A stretch of 64,000 nt of DNA from Diphasiastrum complanatum (lineage: Eukaryota > Streptophyta > Lycopodiopsida > Lycopodiales > Lycopodiaceae). This document shows, one piece after another, positions 40,152 to 49,984 of the stretch. A program made the translations under genes and the position numbers. Numbering within the stretch: position 1 is the stretch's first letter; each line of letters opens with the position of its first letter. The stretch is from contig CM055094.1 in the NCBI GenBank assembly GCA_029204225.1, positions 16,658,394-16,722,393 on the forward strand. Reading direction: 5' to 3'. The notes under the pieces were generated by a model that made no database searches, was not told where the DNA came from, and saw nothing but the letters and a program-made list of their open reading frames with translations.

Positions 40152-40910
40152 ACCTGATTTGTCCTTCTTGACTTTGGTGGTTGATGGAGATGCCTTTGAG
40201 GGTCCTTCTTGATCCTCAAGCTTTGTAGACTTCTTGAATGTTGATACTTTGCCTTTGGACTTGCCTTTTCCTTTGGTGAAGAGAGCTTGGTCATCTCCAC
40301 CTTGGATGGAAAGCCTATCCATCCTCTCTTGCATTTGGCTCCTTCTTGATTCCTCGGCCATGAGTGTGCCTTGGAGTTCTTCAAGTATGGGTAGCTTACC
40401 CATAATTGCATATCTCTGAACCAAATTTTCAAATTCAAAGCTTAGTCCATTCAATATGAGTTGAACAAGCTCTTCATCCTTGATAGGATCACCTATAAAG
40501 GCTAGCTCTTTGTTCAATTCCTTTACTCTTAGGACAAAAGTATGTGCACTCTCTCCTTTCTTTTGATAGCTTCTATAGATTTGATTCTTCAAAGCTAGCA
40601 TTCTAGTTTGGTTCTTGGATTCATAGACCTTTTGCAAATTCTCCCAAGCATCTTGAGCTGAAGTGCAATCTCCTACCTCTCTTAAGAGTTCATTTGCAAC
40701 ATTCATTTTTATGCAATGTAGTGCAACATTGCACCTCTTGATGTATTTGGCTTTTTCTTGAGGATGAATAGGTTCACCCTCCTTACCATTTACAATTTCC
40801 ATCAGATCTTGCATGATCATGATAGATTCCATTCTAACTTTCCATATGGAATAGTTAGTTTTGTTGAGCCTTTCATTAGTATCCAAAAGATATGCATTTA
40901 TAGATGCCAT
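40134..40910 (-). pseudogene. Copia gag (UBN2/retrotran_gag type)
   Basis: A 258-residue frame from MASINAYLL with NYSIWKVRMES, VALHCIKMNVANELLREVGD, AWENLQKVYES and AHTFVLRVKELNKEL. This forms the capsid-like part of the virus-like particle. It ends in GEVLLL because of a frameshift just before the zinc knuckle: the knuckle continues in the next frame at 40151. Since a sister copy (6301) also changes frame near this region but at a different position, I read both as independent mutations rather than programmed frameshifting. Confidence 0.93.
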
Positions 40911-41709
40911 CTAGTCTCCTAATCAAGGACTTGACACAAATGAAGGTTACTTCTATTGATTTGATTGAAGGTCTATCTTATCCCACTTCTTAGGGACCTG
41001 AAAAGATCAGTAATAGACTTCCTATAAAGATCTAAGAATGATCTCTAACAAAATCAAATCATAGAATACTAGAAACAATGCACTTGCTTGATTGAAGTAG
41101 ACAATACTAGTAGAATTGCCCCTCTTTCTATAAAGAGCATTAAAGCTTCCAAATGATCTGATCAAGAGTGAATTTCAGCAACCTAATATACTTACAAAAT
41201 CACTTGTAAAAGATCTAAATGGAACTTAATGAGGATGCAACACAATCTACTATCCAATCACAAGCAAAAAATGATCAAAATTGATGAAAAATTGATCTAA
41301 TTTGGTGCATAAGTCAAGCAATGGTTGGACTGAACCTAAATCACTTTAGGAGGTGCCTACTACACCTTAGAACATCCTTGAAGAGTCCCCAAAACTCTCA
41401 TCTTCCCTCTCCTTGAATGCTAGAAAGCCTCCTCTATGAAATCACCTCCAAAACTCGCTTAGAAATCAATGCTTGGAGCAAGCAAAACTTGCTATCTTGG
41501 TAATGTGAATTGAATTCAACTTTGCCTCTGGTTTTAGACACCTAAACACCTGCAAATGAAGTCACACAACACCAATCTCCAATGTATTTGTCTCACTTTG
41601 AGTTCTAGAATCAATACTAGATGCTAAGATCCAATCTACACAAGATTTAGATCAAAAATTGTGATCAAATTGAATGAAAACCAAGGATTTAGCTCATTTC
41701 AGCCTTTAT
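40911..41709 (-). other. Copia 5' leader between PBS and gag
   Basis: About 0.8 kb, non-coding, containing no open frame of note. Equivalent in position to the 5534-6300 leader of the truncated relative, without its 174-bp duplication. Confidence 0.6.
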
Positions 41710-41721
41710 GCTCTGATACCA
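41710..41721 (-). other. Primer-binding site of full-length copia
   Basis: TGGTATCAGAGC on the minus strand, directly abutting the 5' LTR end (AATTTTTACA), complementary to initiator Met tRNA. Confidence 0.95.
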
Positions 41722-42403
41722 TGTAAAAATTACAGCAAATAAGGATCCTAAAACACTTGAAATGATGAGGGAAACAATAGATTATGATTTCATAAGATTA
41801 TCACAAGTTGAACCATCAAAATCCATCAAAAATCTATGCTTGAACCTCACTAAATGGCCCAAATCCTTGAAGAAGGCTTCACACGTGTGAAAGTACGGCC
41901 TCCCACAGTCTGAGTACTGTACACCAGACCTACATTCAATCCTATAATCATTAGTAATCACAAGTACTCAAACAATTATGAACATAGAGAGCAATTGCAC
42001 CATTATGAGAGAAAAAACATGAAATTGCTTGATTGATTTTGGTGAGATATCATCACCTATATATACATGATCCATCACGGTTTTGGGCAGGTATGAGTAG
42101 CCCTAAACCTATCCCTATTTCTAATTTTGGTGGATCTTTCATCCCTACCAAGTTAGGGTTGGAATCTTGGAGATCCCTCAACAATGCAAAAATTACCAAA
42201 AATAGCTCCTATTTTTTCTCCCTTGTATCTAAGCATAATTTGGACTCATTCCAAAGGTTCTAACACTTAGGTCTACTTGAGAACATCCTTATGAATGGAA
42301 TCCTATGCTATTTGGCACGTGTGACAAGCCACATCATGACCATCTAACTATTTACAAGTCATATGACCAAAACTAGTCAAGCTAGAATTGTGAATTTTTA
42401 ACA
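41722..42403 (-). repeat. 5' LTR of full-length copia, 682 bp
   Basis: Partner of 36256-36937 with three mismatches and no length difference. It should hold promoter and polyadenylation signals. A possible TATATATA lies at 42059-42066 on either strand. Confidence 0.95.
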
Positions 42404-42438
42404 CTCAGGTCCAGCAGAAGAACAAGTAGCCCTATCAG
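42404..42438 (-). pseudogene. 35-bp copia remnant between two inserted copia elements
   Basis: Contains CTCAG (right TSD of the 6.1-kb element) at its left end and ATCAG (left TSD of the 4.6-kb element) at its right end. On the minus strand it reads RATCSSAGPE, which fits the copia gag-pre-integrase region and continues the remnant at 47010-47440. Confidence 0.6.
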
Positions 42439-43519
42439 TGTCGTAAAACCATGGGTAGCGACAGCGGAAGCTCGAAAATTTGAGCGTGGCGTGTAGGAAC
42501 GGAAACGCAACAGTTAGCAGCAGAATTATTCAAGTAGAAGAATGCGCAAATGAACGACACGGTAGTGAGACAAAAATTTCACTCTGATAAATATCAACAG
42601 TGAGTACAATGGCTTGAAGTAATAACTTCAGCTTGCTGAGCGTGATAACGTTGGCTACATAAAAACTTTGATTGAAAGAGAAATTCAATTAACACTTACA
42701 TAGCTTGATTCAGCTAGTATATATATTTACAAGTGTCGAGAGAGAAATATCTTATGCCTTAACTGCCATTTACTCCATTTTGCATTTGTACAAATCATTA
42801 ACCACCTTAGGATATTTGTTCCTCCAGTTATATTTAGGGTTGATGATAAGTTGGCGACATCTGTCTACCAATGTAACAGAAACGCAAAAAATCCAAAAAA
42901 TTCGAAAACCCCGAAGGTACCCTTATTCTGAAGGTATGCAAATCTTGAAAGTGCCCTTAGACTTAAGGTATGTAAATCATGAAGGCGCCCTTAGATTTAA
43001 GATAGCGAAGAAAGCAAAAAAGATGAAAAAGTCGAAAAGTGCCTTAAACTAAAGGTAGCGAAAAAGCAGAAGGTGCCTTGGACTAAAGGTAGCGAAAATG
43101 CCAAAGGTGCCTTACACTAAAGGCAGTGAAGATGTCGAAGGTGCCTTGGACTAAAGGCAACAAAAATGCCAAAGGTGCCTTAGACTAAAGACAGCGAAAA
43201 AACCGAAAAAAGCCAAAGGTGCCTTTAAAATGATTTCTAAGGCATTCTGGCCACTTTGTCGCATTTTTCTCGAAGGGGCAAAAAAGGCGAAAAAGACAAA
43301 GGAGCCTTAAGAATGGTTTCTAAGGCATTCTGGTCACTTGGCCCTTGTGTCGCTTTTCTCGCTTAGGTGCAAAAAAGACTAAGGTGCTAAAAATGGTTAA
43401 GGCAAAAAAATCTTAAATGGAAAAAATGTAAAGGTCCAAAAACATGTAGTTGGCCTTCGATTTTTAGGATGCTCATTACTTGAACGATTTGTTTAAGCCT
43501 GAGCATAAGAAATCTAACA
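42439..43519 (-). repeat. 3' LTR of integrase-less copia, with 34-bp tandem array
   Basis: On the minus strand starts TGTTAGATTTCTTATGCTC and ends TTTTACGACA. It contains about five 34-bp units (AAGGTGCCTT-GACTAAAGG-AGCGAAAATGCC) at 43035-43205. Confidence 0.93.
43035..43205. repeat. 34-bp tandem array within LTR
   Basis: Five or so units based on AAGGTGCCTTGGACTAAAGG followed by (C/T)AGCGAAAATGCC. The matching array in the other LTR is at 46534-46705. Confidence 0.85.
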
Positions 43520-43764
43520 CTCCCCCTTAATGTGGATCCTGAAAAACTTTGATCTTCAAATTTAACATATCGTTAAATCTGAGATGTTGCTCCTTTGATA
43601 AAGCCTTTGTGAAGTAATCTACTGTCATCTAGTTTGTTTAGCAGAAAACCAATTCTACTTCCTTGCTATGCACTTTCTCTTTAAGGTAATAATACCTTAT
43701 TTCTACATGTTTGCTTCGAGAGTGAAATCTCTGATTGAGAGATAGCGCTATTGTGCTTTGATTA

Positions 43765-44300
43765 TCACAATAGATTGTTGTAGGAAGTGGTTGTGCAAGG
43801 TTCAGGTCTGCAAAGTAGCCTTAGCCAGATCGCCTCCTTGGTTGCATTGGTGGCAACTATGCTTCTGGCTGTTCCATGAGATTGGGCATTGGTTGTATAA
43901 AAATACAAATCTAAAAGTTGATTTTCTGGTGTTGACATCTCCTGCCCAATCCGCATCTGTGTAGGCTTGAAGGATGTTGGCAGTGTAGCTACCTCCATAG
44001 CAGATGCTGAGAGTTTTTGTTGCTTGGATGTCCTTCACGACCTTTGTTAGTGCCTTCCAATGAGTTACGCCTGGATTTGACAGGAACTAGTTGAGTGCAC
44101 TGATCGAATATGCAAGGTCTGGTCGCATGCAGATCATTGCGTACATCAATGAGCCAATGATGGATTGAAACGGGTAGCGTTTCATCTCCTCCTTCTCTGC
44201 CTCAGTTTGAGGAGACTGTTCCTTTGATACCTTTAGTCCAGGGTTGAGCAAAAAGTGACTTGGTTTGCAGTTGGCCATTCCATACTTTTCCAACACGTTG
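43765..44300 (-). pseudogene. RT C-terminus and RNase H of integrase-less copia
   Basis: Minus-strand frames give MLEKYGMANCKPSHFLLNPG, IGSLMYAMICMRPDLAYSIS and, after a shift, LQAYTDADWAGDVNTRKSTF and ISWNSQKHSCHQCNQGG. Further RNase H pieces run down to the polypurine tract at 43528. Frameshifted and non-functional. Confidence 0.85.
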
Positions 44301-44678
44301 TTGAGATATCATTGTTGACTGATAAAGATCAGTTTGCTAGGTCGATCTTGTTGAATTTGAATTTCGAGACAATAGTGGGCTGCTGGACCCATGTCAGTTA
44401 TCTTGTATCTTGGGCTAGCATGCATTTTGTATCCTTCATCAGATTCAGATTGTTATTGAATAAGAGTGTATCATCTACGTAGAGAGTGATGATGATGAAG
44501 TAATCTGATACAGACTTGAAGTAGACATTCCAGTCTATTGAGTTTGGAATAAATTCTCTATCAGAAATGCATTGATCTTCTAGAACCAGGCTCTAGATGA
44601 CTATTTTAGTCCATAGAGTGCCTTCTGGATTTTGCATACAAGGTGTTGTTTCTTACCATTGAGTTCATATTCCTTTGT

Positions 44679-44940
44679 CTACGTCATATAGATTTCCTCT
44701 TTGATGGTTCCATTGAGGAAAGCGGTCTGGACATCCATTTGGTGGACTTCAAGATCTGTTGTGGTTGCAAAGGAGAAGAGCAACTCGAGAGTGGGTGAAT
44801 GACTCATAGTCTTTGAACAATCATGATGGTGAGTCATGTGTTGAGTTGCTCCATAATCTAGATTCCAGAAATCAATATCCTGTTGTTCTCCGACTTTGGT
44901 CATGAAAGCTGCTTCATCTTCTTCTTATTGTTGCTGATTT
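44679..44940 (-). pseudogene. Protease scrap fused to RT by integrase deletion
   Basis: One frame reads FWNLDYGATQHMTHHHDC (protease, DSG changed to DYG) and then directly SPTLELLFSFATTTDLEVHQ, MDVQTAFLNGTIKEEIYM (RT). In complete copia elements more than 600 codons lie between these motifs. The fusion point is near 44805. Confidence 0.85.
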
Positions 44941-45199
44941 GAGTGATTGGCTGTAGCACTATGTGCTTGTTGTTGGAACTGCTTCTTCTTTTTGTTGTTG
45001 AATTTCAAAGTTTCACAGTCCTTGATTTCGTGGCAAGTCCTCTTATAGTATCTGCAGAAAAGTTTCTGCGGTGGTTGGAATGATGAAGAGCTTGAATTTG
45101 ATCCTGAACTGGAATTTAGTCTAGACTACATGTTGCTCTTCTTGTCAGTAGAGCCTAACTTTGTAGATCTCTTGGATCTAAACTTCTAATTTTTGAATA

Positions 45200-45760
45200 C
45201 AGAGCTTGAGAATCCGATCCTAAGCCTGAGGAGGATGCTGATCTTCTGATTTTCTCTTGTAGGAGTAGCGAAATTACTCTTCATAGAGTGAGGTGCTCCT
45301 GGGTAAAAATTGTCATTATCCAGGTAGACTCGATAATAGAGTCATGAGTGCATCAAAACCTTCTATGACTGATCTAGTTGTAGTCATCTGCTCCATAAAA
45401 TTTTTGAAGGTGTTGAGATGGCTCGAAACACTATCTACGTCAGACATTCTGAGGGTGAAAAATTTCTTCCTCAGATGAAACTTAGACATAATGTCTCTGA
45501 TGTCGTAGAGAGTTGCTAGGATGTCCCATGCATCCTTAGCACTTTGAGCAGCACATATGTGGCTGACCTGAGTATCCTTGATGTTGAGGGTGATCATGGC
45601 AAATGCTTTGCCATCTCTTAGTCTCCCGTGATGATGGTTGCATCACCTTTTGGTTTGAGCTCTGTGCCATCAACGATGTCCCACAGTTCTTTGACTAGAA
45701 GTATAACCTTCATCTTGAATATCTAGAGATGGTAGTCATCTCCATCGAGTTTGTCAATGA
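45200..45760 (-). pseudogene. Gag of integrase-less copia
   Basis: The frame at 45597-45316 carries MITLNIKDTQVSHICAAQSA, KDAWDILATLYDIRDIMSKF, HLRKKFFTLRM and LMTLLSSLPG, typical of the DUF4219/UBN2 gag of this subfamily. The upstream part (to about 45780) reads in another frame, and a decayed zinc-knuckle region lies near 45050. Confidence 0.8.
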
Positions 45761-45915
45761 GAGATTAAGTAGATGATGGATCCATTCTGGTTGAACAAGA
45801 TTGTTGGTAGAAACAACGATTGTCGGAATATTGTTGGCTGCGCGTTTGCTAGAAGACATCTTGATAGAAACAAGACTGATAATCCATAGTAGAAATGCAG
45901 ATTACTGAAATGCCT

Positions 45916-45927
45916 GCTCTTATACCA
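45916..45927 (-). other. Primer-binding site of integrase-less copia
   Basis: TGGTATAAGAGC on the minus strand abutting the 5' LTR. One C-to-A change from the usual initiator-Met site. Confidence 0.85.
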
Positions 45928-47004
45928 TGTCGTAAAATCATGGGCGTGAGCGGCAGCGAAACCTCGAGGATTTGAGCGCGGCATGTAGGAACGAAAACAC
46001 AACAGTTAGCAACAGAAATATTCAAGTAGAAGAATTCATACAGAATGCGCAAATGAACGACGCAGTAGTGAGACAAAAATTGCACTCTGATAAATACCAA
46101 TAGTGAGTACAATGGCTTGAAGTAATAACTTTAACTTGCTGAGCGTGATAACGCTGGCTACAGAAAAACTCTGATTGAAAGAGAAATTTAATTAATACTT
46201 ACATAGCTTGATTCAGCTAGTATATATATTTATTAGTGTCGAGAGAGAAATATCTTATGCCTTAACTTCCATCTACTCTAGTTCTGCATTCGTACAAAAT
46301 TGGTAACCGCCCTTAGGATATTTGTTTCTCCAGCTATTTTTAGGGTTGATGATAAGTTGGCGACGTCGGTCTGCCAATGTAACAAAAATGCAAAAAAACC
46401 CCAAAAAACCCAAAGGTACCCTTATTCTGAAGGTATGCAAATTCTGAAGGTGCCCTGAGACTTAAGGTATGTAGATCCTGAAGGCGCCCTTAGATTTAAG
46501 AGCAGCAAAGAAGACGAAAAAGTTGAAAAAGTCGAAAAGTGCCTTAAACTAAAGGCAGCGAAAAAGCAGAAGGTGCCTTAGACTAAAGGTAGCGAAAATG
46601 TCGTAGGTGCCTTAGACTAAACACAACAAAAATGTCGAAGGTGCCTTAGACTATAGGCAGCAAAAATGCCGAAGGTGCCTTAGACTAAAGGTAGCCAAAA
46701 AATCGAAAAAGCCAAAGGTGCCTTTAAAATGATTTCTAAGGCATTCTGGCCACTTTGTCACATTTTTTGTGAAGGGGCGAAAAAGACGAAGGTGCCTTAA
46801 GAATGGTTTCTAAGGCATTCTGGCCACTTGGCCATTGTGTCACTTTTCTCGCTAAGGTGCGAAAAAGGCTAAGGTGCTAAAAATGGTCAAGGCAAAAAAA
46901 TCTTAAATGAAAAAAATGGAAGGTCCGAAAACATGTAGTCAGCCTTCCGTTTTCAAGATGCTAATTACTTGAACGGTTTAAGGATGAGCATAAGAAATCT
47001 AACA
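45928..47004 (-). repeat. 5' LTR of integrase-less copia
   Basis: Partner of 42439-43519, with scattered substitutions and small indels (for example an extra TTCATACAG near 46033). 34-bp array at 46534-46705. Confidence 0.93.
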
Positions 47005-47009
47005 ATCAG

Positions 47010-47440
47010 TGCACCTTATGACCTAAATCTGTAATTCTATTTATTGATAACAGATTTGCAGAGAGTTTAGGAACATATAAGACTTTTGACAGTAGTTTAA
47101 TTGATCATGTTGGAATCTTAATCTTACAATACCTTCACCTTAGATAGTGTGAGGGCTATCATCACCAAGATGAACATACTTCTTTGTGTTGTAAGGTGTA
47201 CAAGAATGAAAAATCTCATGATGATTGGTCATATGTTGAGTAGCTCCAGAATCCAGAAACCACGAATCATCCGAATACACATACTTGTCTTTGACCATAA
47301 AAGCGCCTTCGTCCATTTCATCAGGAGATGTTGTAGCTGTATTTGCTTGTTGATTAGGTTGCTTGGCTGTATTCTTCACTTTGAGAATTTGGCAATCCTG
47401 GATCTCATGGTTATTGCGCTTGCAATTGTTGGAGAATGTT
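47010..47440 (-). pseudogene. Older copia remnant (protease and pre-integrase) hosting both insertions
   Basis: The minus-strand frame at 47379-47140 has KNTAKQPNQQANTATTSPDE, WFLDSGATQHMTNHHEIF and KKYVHLGDDS. It continues, frameshifted, through RLRFQHDQL to DLGHKVH at 47010. A knuckle-like CKRNNHEIQDC lies just upstream (47430-47390). The DSG triad is intact here. Confidence 0.85.
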
Positions 47441-47469
47441 AGAGCGAGCCCTTCAATTCTCTTGGTGCG

Positions 47470-47765
47470 TGCAATACTGGTGACTTAGTAGGCGAACACA
47501 AGAATATGATAATTATAAAGCCAGCCAGCAATTAGAAGTGAAGAGCAGTCAGCTAGACAAAGCAATTAGATAGCTAGACGGAACGTAGAAAAGCATTGTA
47601 GTATTGACACAAATCTGAACGCAGAACCAGATAGAGTTGTAATCAGATTAAGTATAACAAAATATACAAGTCAATAATGCAGGTGAGCACAAAACAATAG
47701 CAGACGTAACGTGCTTCACAAGCTAATCACAATCTATAAAGGTTATGAACCTATTACTGGACTGA
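47470..47765 (-). repeat. Copia LTR fragment (same family as 51240-51640)
   Basis: Reverse complement of about 51240-51420, including GACTTGTATATTTTGTTATA and GATTCGTGTCAATACT. Breaks the copia remnants on either side. Confidence 0.7.
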
Positions 47766-48252
47766 AAGTCTCACTATAGTCAACGTTGGAGATCTGAGTG
47801 AATCCTTATGCTACCAATCTTGCCTTCCTTGGATCAATTGCTCCATTGGCATTGTACTTAATCTTAAAGATCCATTTGCAATCAGTGATATTATAGTCAG
47901 TAGGAGCTTTGACTAATGACCACATCTGATTCTTGATTAGAGAGGGATATTCTCTGTCCATGGCTTCTCTCCAGAGATCAGAGTCTGGTTGGCTAAGTGC
48001 CTCTTCGACTGTTGTCGGTTCCTGTATCAAGAGACATGCAGACTCATGAGTATATCTTGTGGGCTGTGTGCGCACTCGGCTTGATCTTCTAGGAGGAATT
48101 GACTGATGAACCACTCCTGGGACGTGTTGTTGGGTAGCAGCAACATCTTCATCAGACTCACTATCAAGTAGTGGATCGACACATTCCTCATCGAACAAGA
48201 TTTTCAACCAAGCACTACTGATTGCAACGTCTATTCCAAGTTGGTACAGCAA
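47766..48252 (-). pseudogene. Copia integrase-RT linker and RT N-terminus
   Basis: The frame includes IPPRRSSRVRTQPTRYTHES, EEALSQPDSDLWREAMDREY, CKWIFKIKYNANGAIDPRKA and RLVA, then frameshifts into GFTQISNVDYSETFSPV. Related to 53128-53886. Confidence 0.88.
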
Positions 48253-48289
48253 TCCTTCATTATCATCACCTTATACTGGATTATTCATT

Positions 48290-49256
48290 GCTTTTCAACA
48301 ACAATACCAATTTGGTTAAGGATGTTAAATAGATGTTGTTTTCTGAGTTTGACATGAATGATCTGGGAGAAGCTCACTTTTGTTTGGGCATTCAAATCCA
48401 CAGAGACAGAGTGAGAGGACTGATTTATATTACTCAACAAAGGTATCTTCACAATGTTCTTGACAAATATAATCTGATGAACTATAAGTCAGCTCACTCA
48501 CTGATAGATCCAGGCCTGCATTTGTCAAAGGACCAATGTCCCCAGACCAAGCAAGAAGAGGAGCAGATGAGAGAGTATTCTTATAAATCGATACTTGGAT
48601 CTCTCATGTACGCAATGGCCTATACACGACTTGACATTTCTTTTGCGGTAAGCTCACTCAATCAATATAGCTAATCCTAGAATCACCCATTGGAAGGCTC
48701 TCATAAGAGTCATGAGGTATATTCAAGCTACCATGGACCAGTGCATCTGCTATGGAGAAGTCAACAAGACAATCTCCATCAGCTCAGTGGATACCTTGAT
48801 GTAAGCTGGGGAAGAGATGTAGACAATCGTAAGTCCACATTTGGATTTACATTCTTCTTCAACGACGGTCCTATCTCATGAAACAGTCATAAGCAAACCT
48901 CTATCGCTCTTTTCATCTACTAGCTGCTTCTCAATCCATTAAAGAAGCGTTTTGGTTGAGAAATTTATTGGCAGACATTAGCTTGAACCATTACACCCCG
49001 ACAATCATATTCTGTGATAATCAGAGTGAAATTGCCTTATCGGCCAGTCCTAGATTTCACTCTAGGAGTAAGCACATTGAGATCCGATATCACTATATCA
49101 AAGGCAATATTCTCGACAAAGAGGTGAGCTTAACATATTGTCGAACGTAGGACATGATTGCAGATGTGTTCACCAAGGCATTAAGCATTAACGCACACAA
49201 CAAATTTTGTGCACTGCTTAGTCTGAAGATCAAATCATTTATGGATCCAAATTAAG
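48290..49256 (+). pseudogene. Copia RT C-terminus and RNase H
   Basis: The plus frame from 48333 reads MNDLGEAHFCLGIQIHRDRV, YLHNVLDKYNLMNYKSAHSL and ILGSLMYAMAYTRLDISFAV. Decayed RNase H follows: THWKAL (48688), CDNQSEIALSASPRFHSRSK (49018), ADVFTKALS (49160), then a stop and the purine run AAGGGAGG. The opposite orientation to its neighbour at 47766-48252 means a head-to-head junction near 48255-48290. Confidence 0.85.
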
Positions 49257-49261
49257 GGAGG

Positions 49262-49984
49262 TTGTTGAATTTATCTCCTCTACCCTCCTAAATCCCATGT
49301 TAATCTGCCTCCATTCATGGTGCTGCATTTTTTTTTGTGTTGTCGCACAGTCTGCATATTTGAACTGTTTGTCGATGTAGTCTGCATTTTTACTCAGGAA
49401 TTCCCACAGGCGAAAAATCCGACACTGGCGCTTTTTCACCTTCGGGCCATCTTGAGCAACCAAATGTTTTGCGACACTTCCAAAAAAGCGACAGTTGCAC
49501 AGTTGGCATAAATACAAGTAAATTTGAACAGGCAAAAAATGTGAAAAATGCAACACTGCATTTTTGCACGTAATTTATGCGACACTGCCCTACAAATGCC
49601 AAAGGTGTCCTACAATAGCCAAAAGTGCCCTTATAGAAAGGCAAAGGAATCCGCAAATCATTTTCTAAGGCATTGGACGGAGTGTCGCAATTTTCACATT
49701 TTCATCAGTGTCAATTTTAGCAAAGCCCGATGCCGCAGCCTCCTCACGCTCATTCTATGCACTGTGCAATCAGATTTGACAACAACAACAGCCACCCACG
49801 ATCTCCCACAGACAGCACAACCACTTTTGTACCTTCTTCATCTGCACACCTGTAAGACTTATGTATATATTGAATATCATCTCAGTATTCAAATAAAGGA
49901 AGATAGAATGGAACATGATTTGTAATTCAAAGACAGACATTGTAGATGCCTTGGTGTATTGATTCTTTCTGTCAGATTGTTGTA
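49262..49984 (+). repeat. Copia 3' LTR after polypurine tract
   Basis: Starts TGTTGAATTTATCTCC after AAGGGAGGT. The inner part (CCAAAGGTG(T)CCTAC, CTAAGGCATT) resembles the 34-bp-array region of the LTRs at 42439 and 45928. The right boundary is vague where the inverted repeat begins. Weak small frames here are not genes. Confidence 0.6.

Larger units (their letters stand above)
36256..42403 (-). mobile_element. Full-length Ty1/copia retrotransposon, 6,148 bp
   Basis: Two 682-bp LTRs (36256-36937 and 41722-42403), TSD CTCAG on both sides, PBS TGGTATCAGAGC at 41721-41710, an 0.8-kb leader, gag, protease, integrase, RT, RNase H in copia order, and a polypurine tract at 36950-36938 (AGTGAGGAGGAG). 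The LTRs differ at only three positions that I found (a C/T near 36430, a T/C near 36476 and an A/T near 36791), so insertion is recent. The polyprotein has a frameshift near the gag zinc knuckle, an in-frame TGA at 38966-38968 and a small deletion before the RT YVDD box, so this copy is not autonomous. Confidence 0.97.
42439..47004 (-). mobile_element. Integrase-less copia element, 4,566 bp, TSD ATCAG
   Basis: LTRs 42439-43519 (1,081 bp) and 45928-47004 (1,077 bp), TSDs ATCAG at 42434-42438 and 47005-47009, PBS TGGTATAAGAGC (one change from canonical) at 45927-45916, polypurine tract AAGGGGGAG at 43528-43520. The 2.4-kb interior holds gag (about 45600-45200), a protease scrap joined straight to RT (44903-44679), RT tail and RNase H (44296-43765). 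Integrase and early RT are absent. LTRs differ at many positions, so it is clearly older than the neighbouring 6.1-kb copy. Intact ends and TSD show it transposed using proteins supplied in trans. Confidence 0.92.

Noticed and set aside
40134-40160. Programmed frameshift between gag and pol
   Set aside because: Plant copia elements normally use one continuous frame, no slippery heptamer or stem is visible, and the relative at 6301 shifts at another place.
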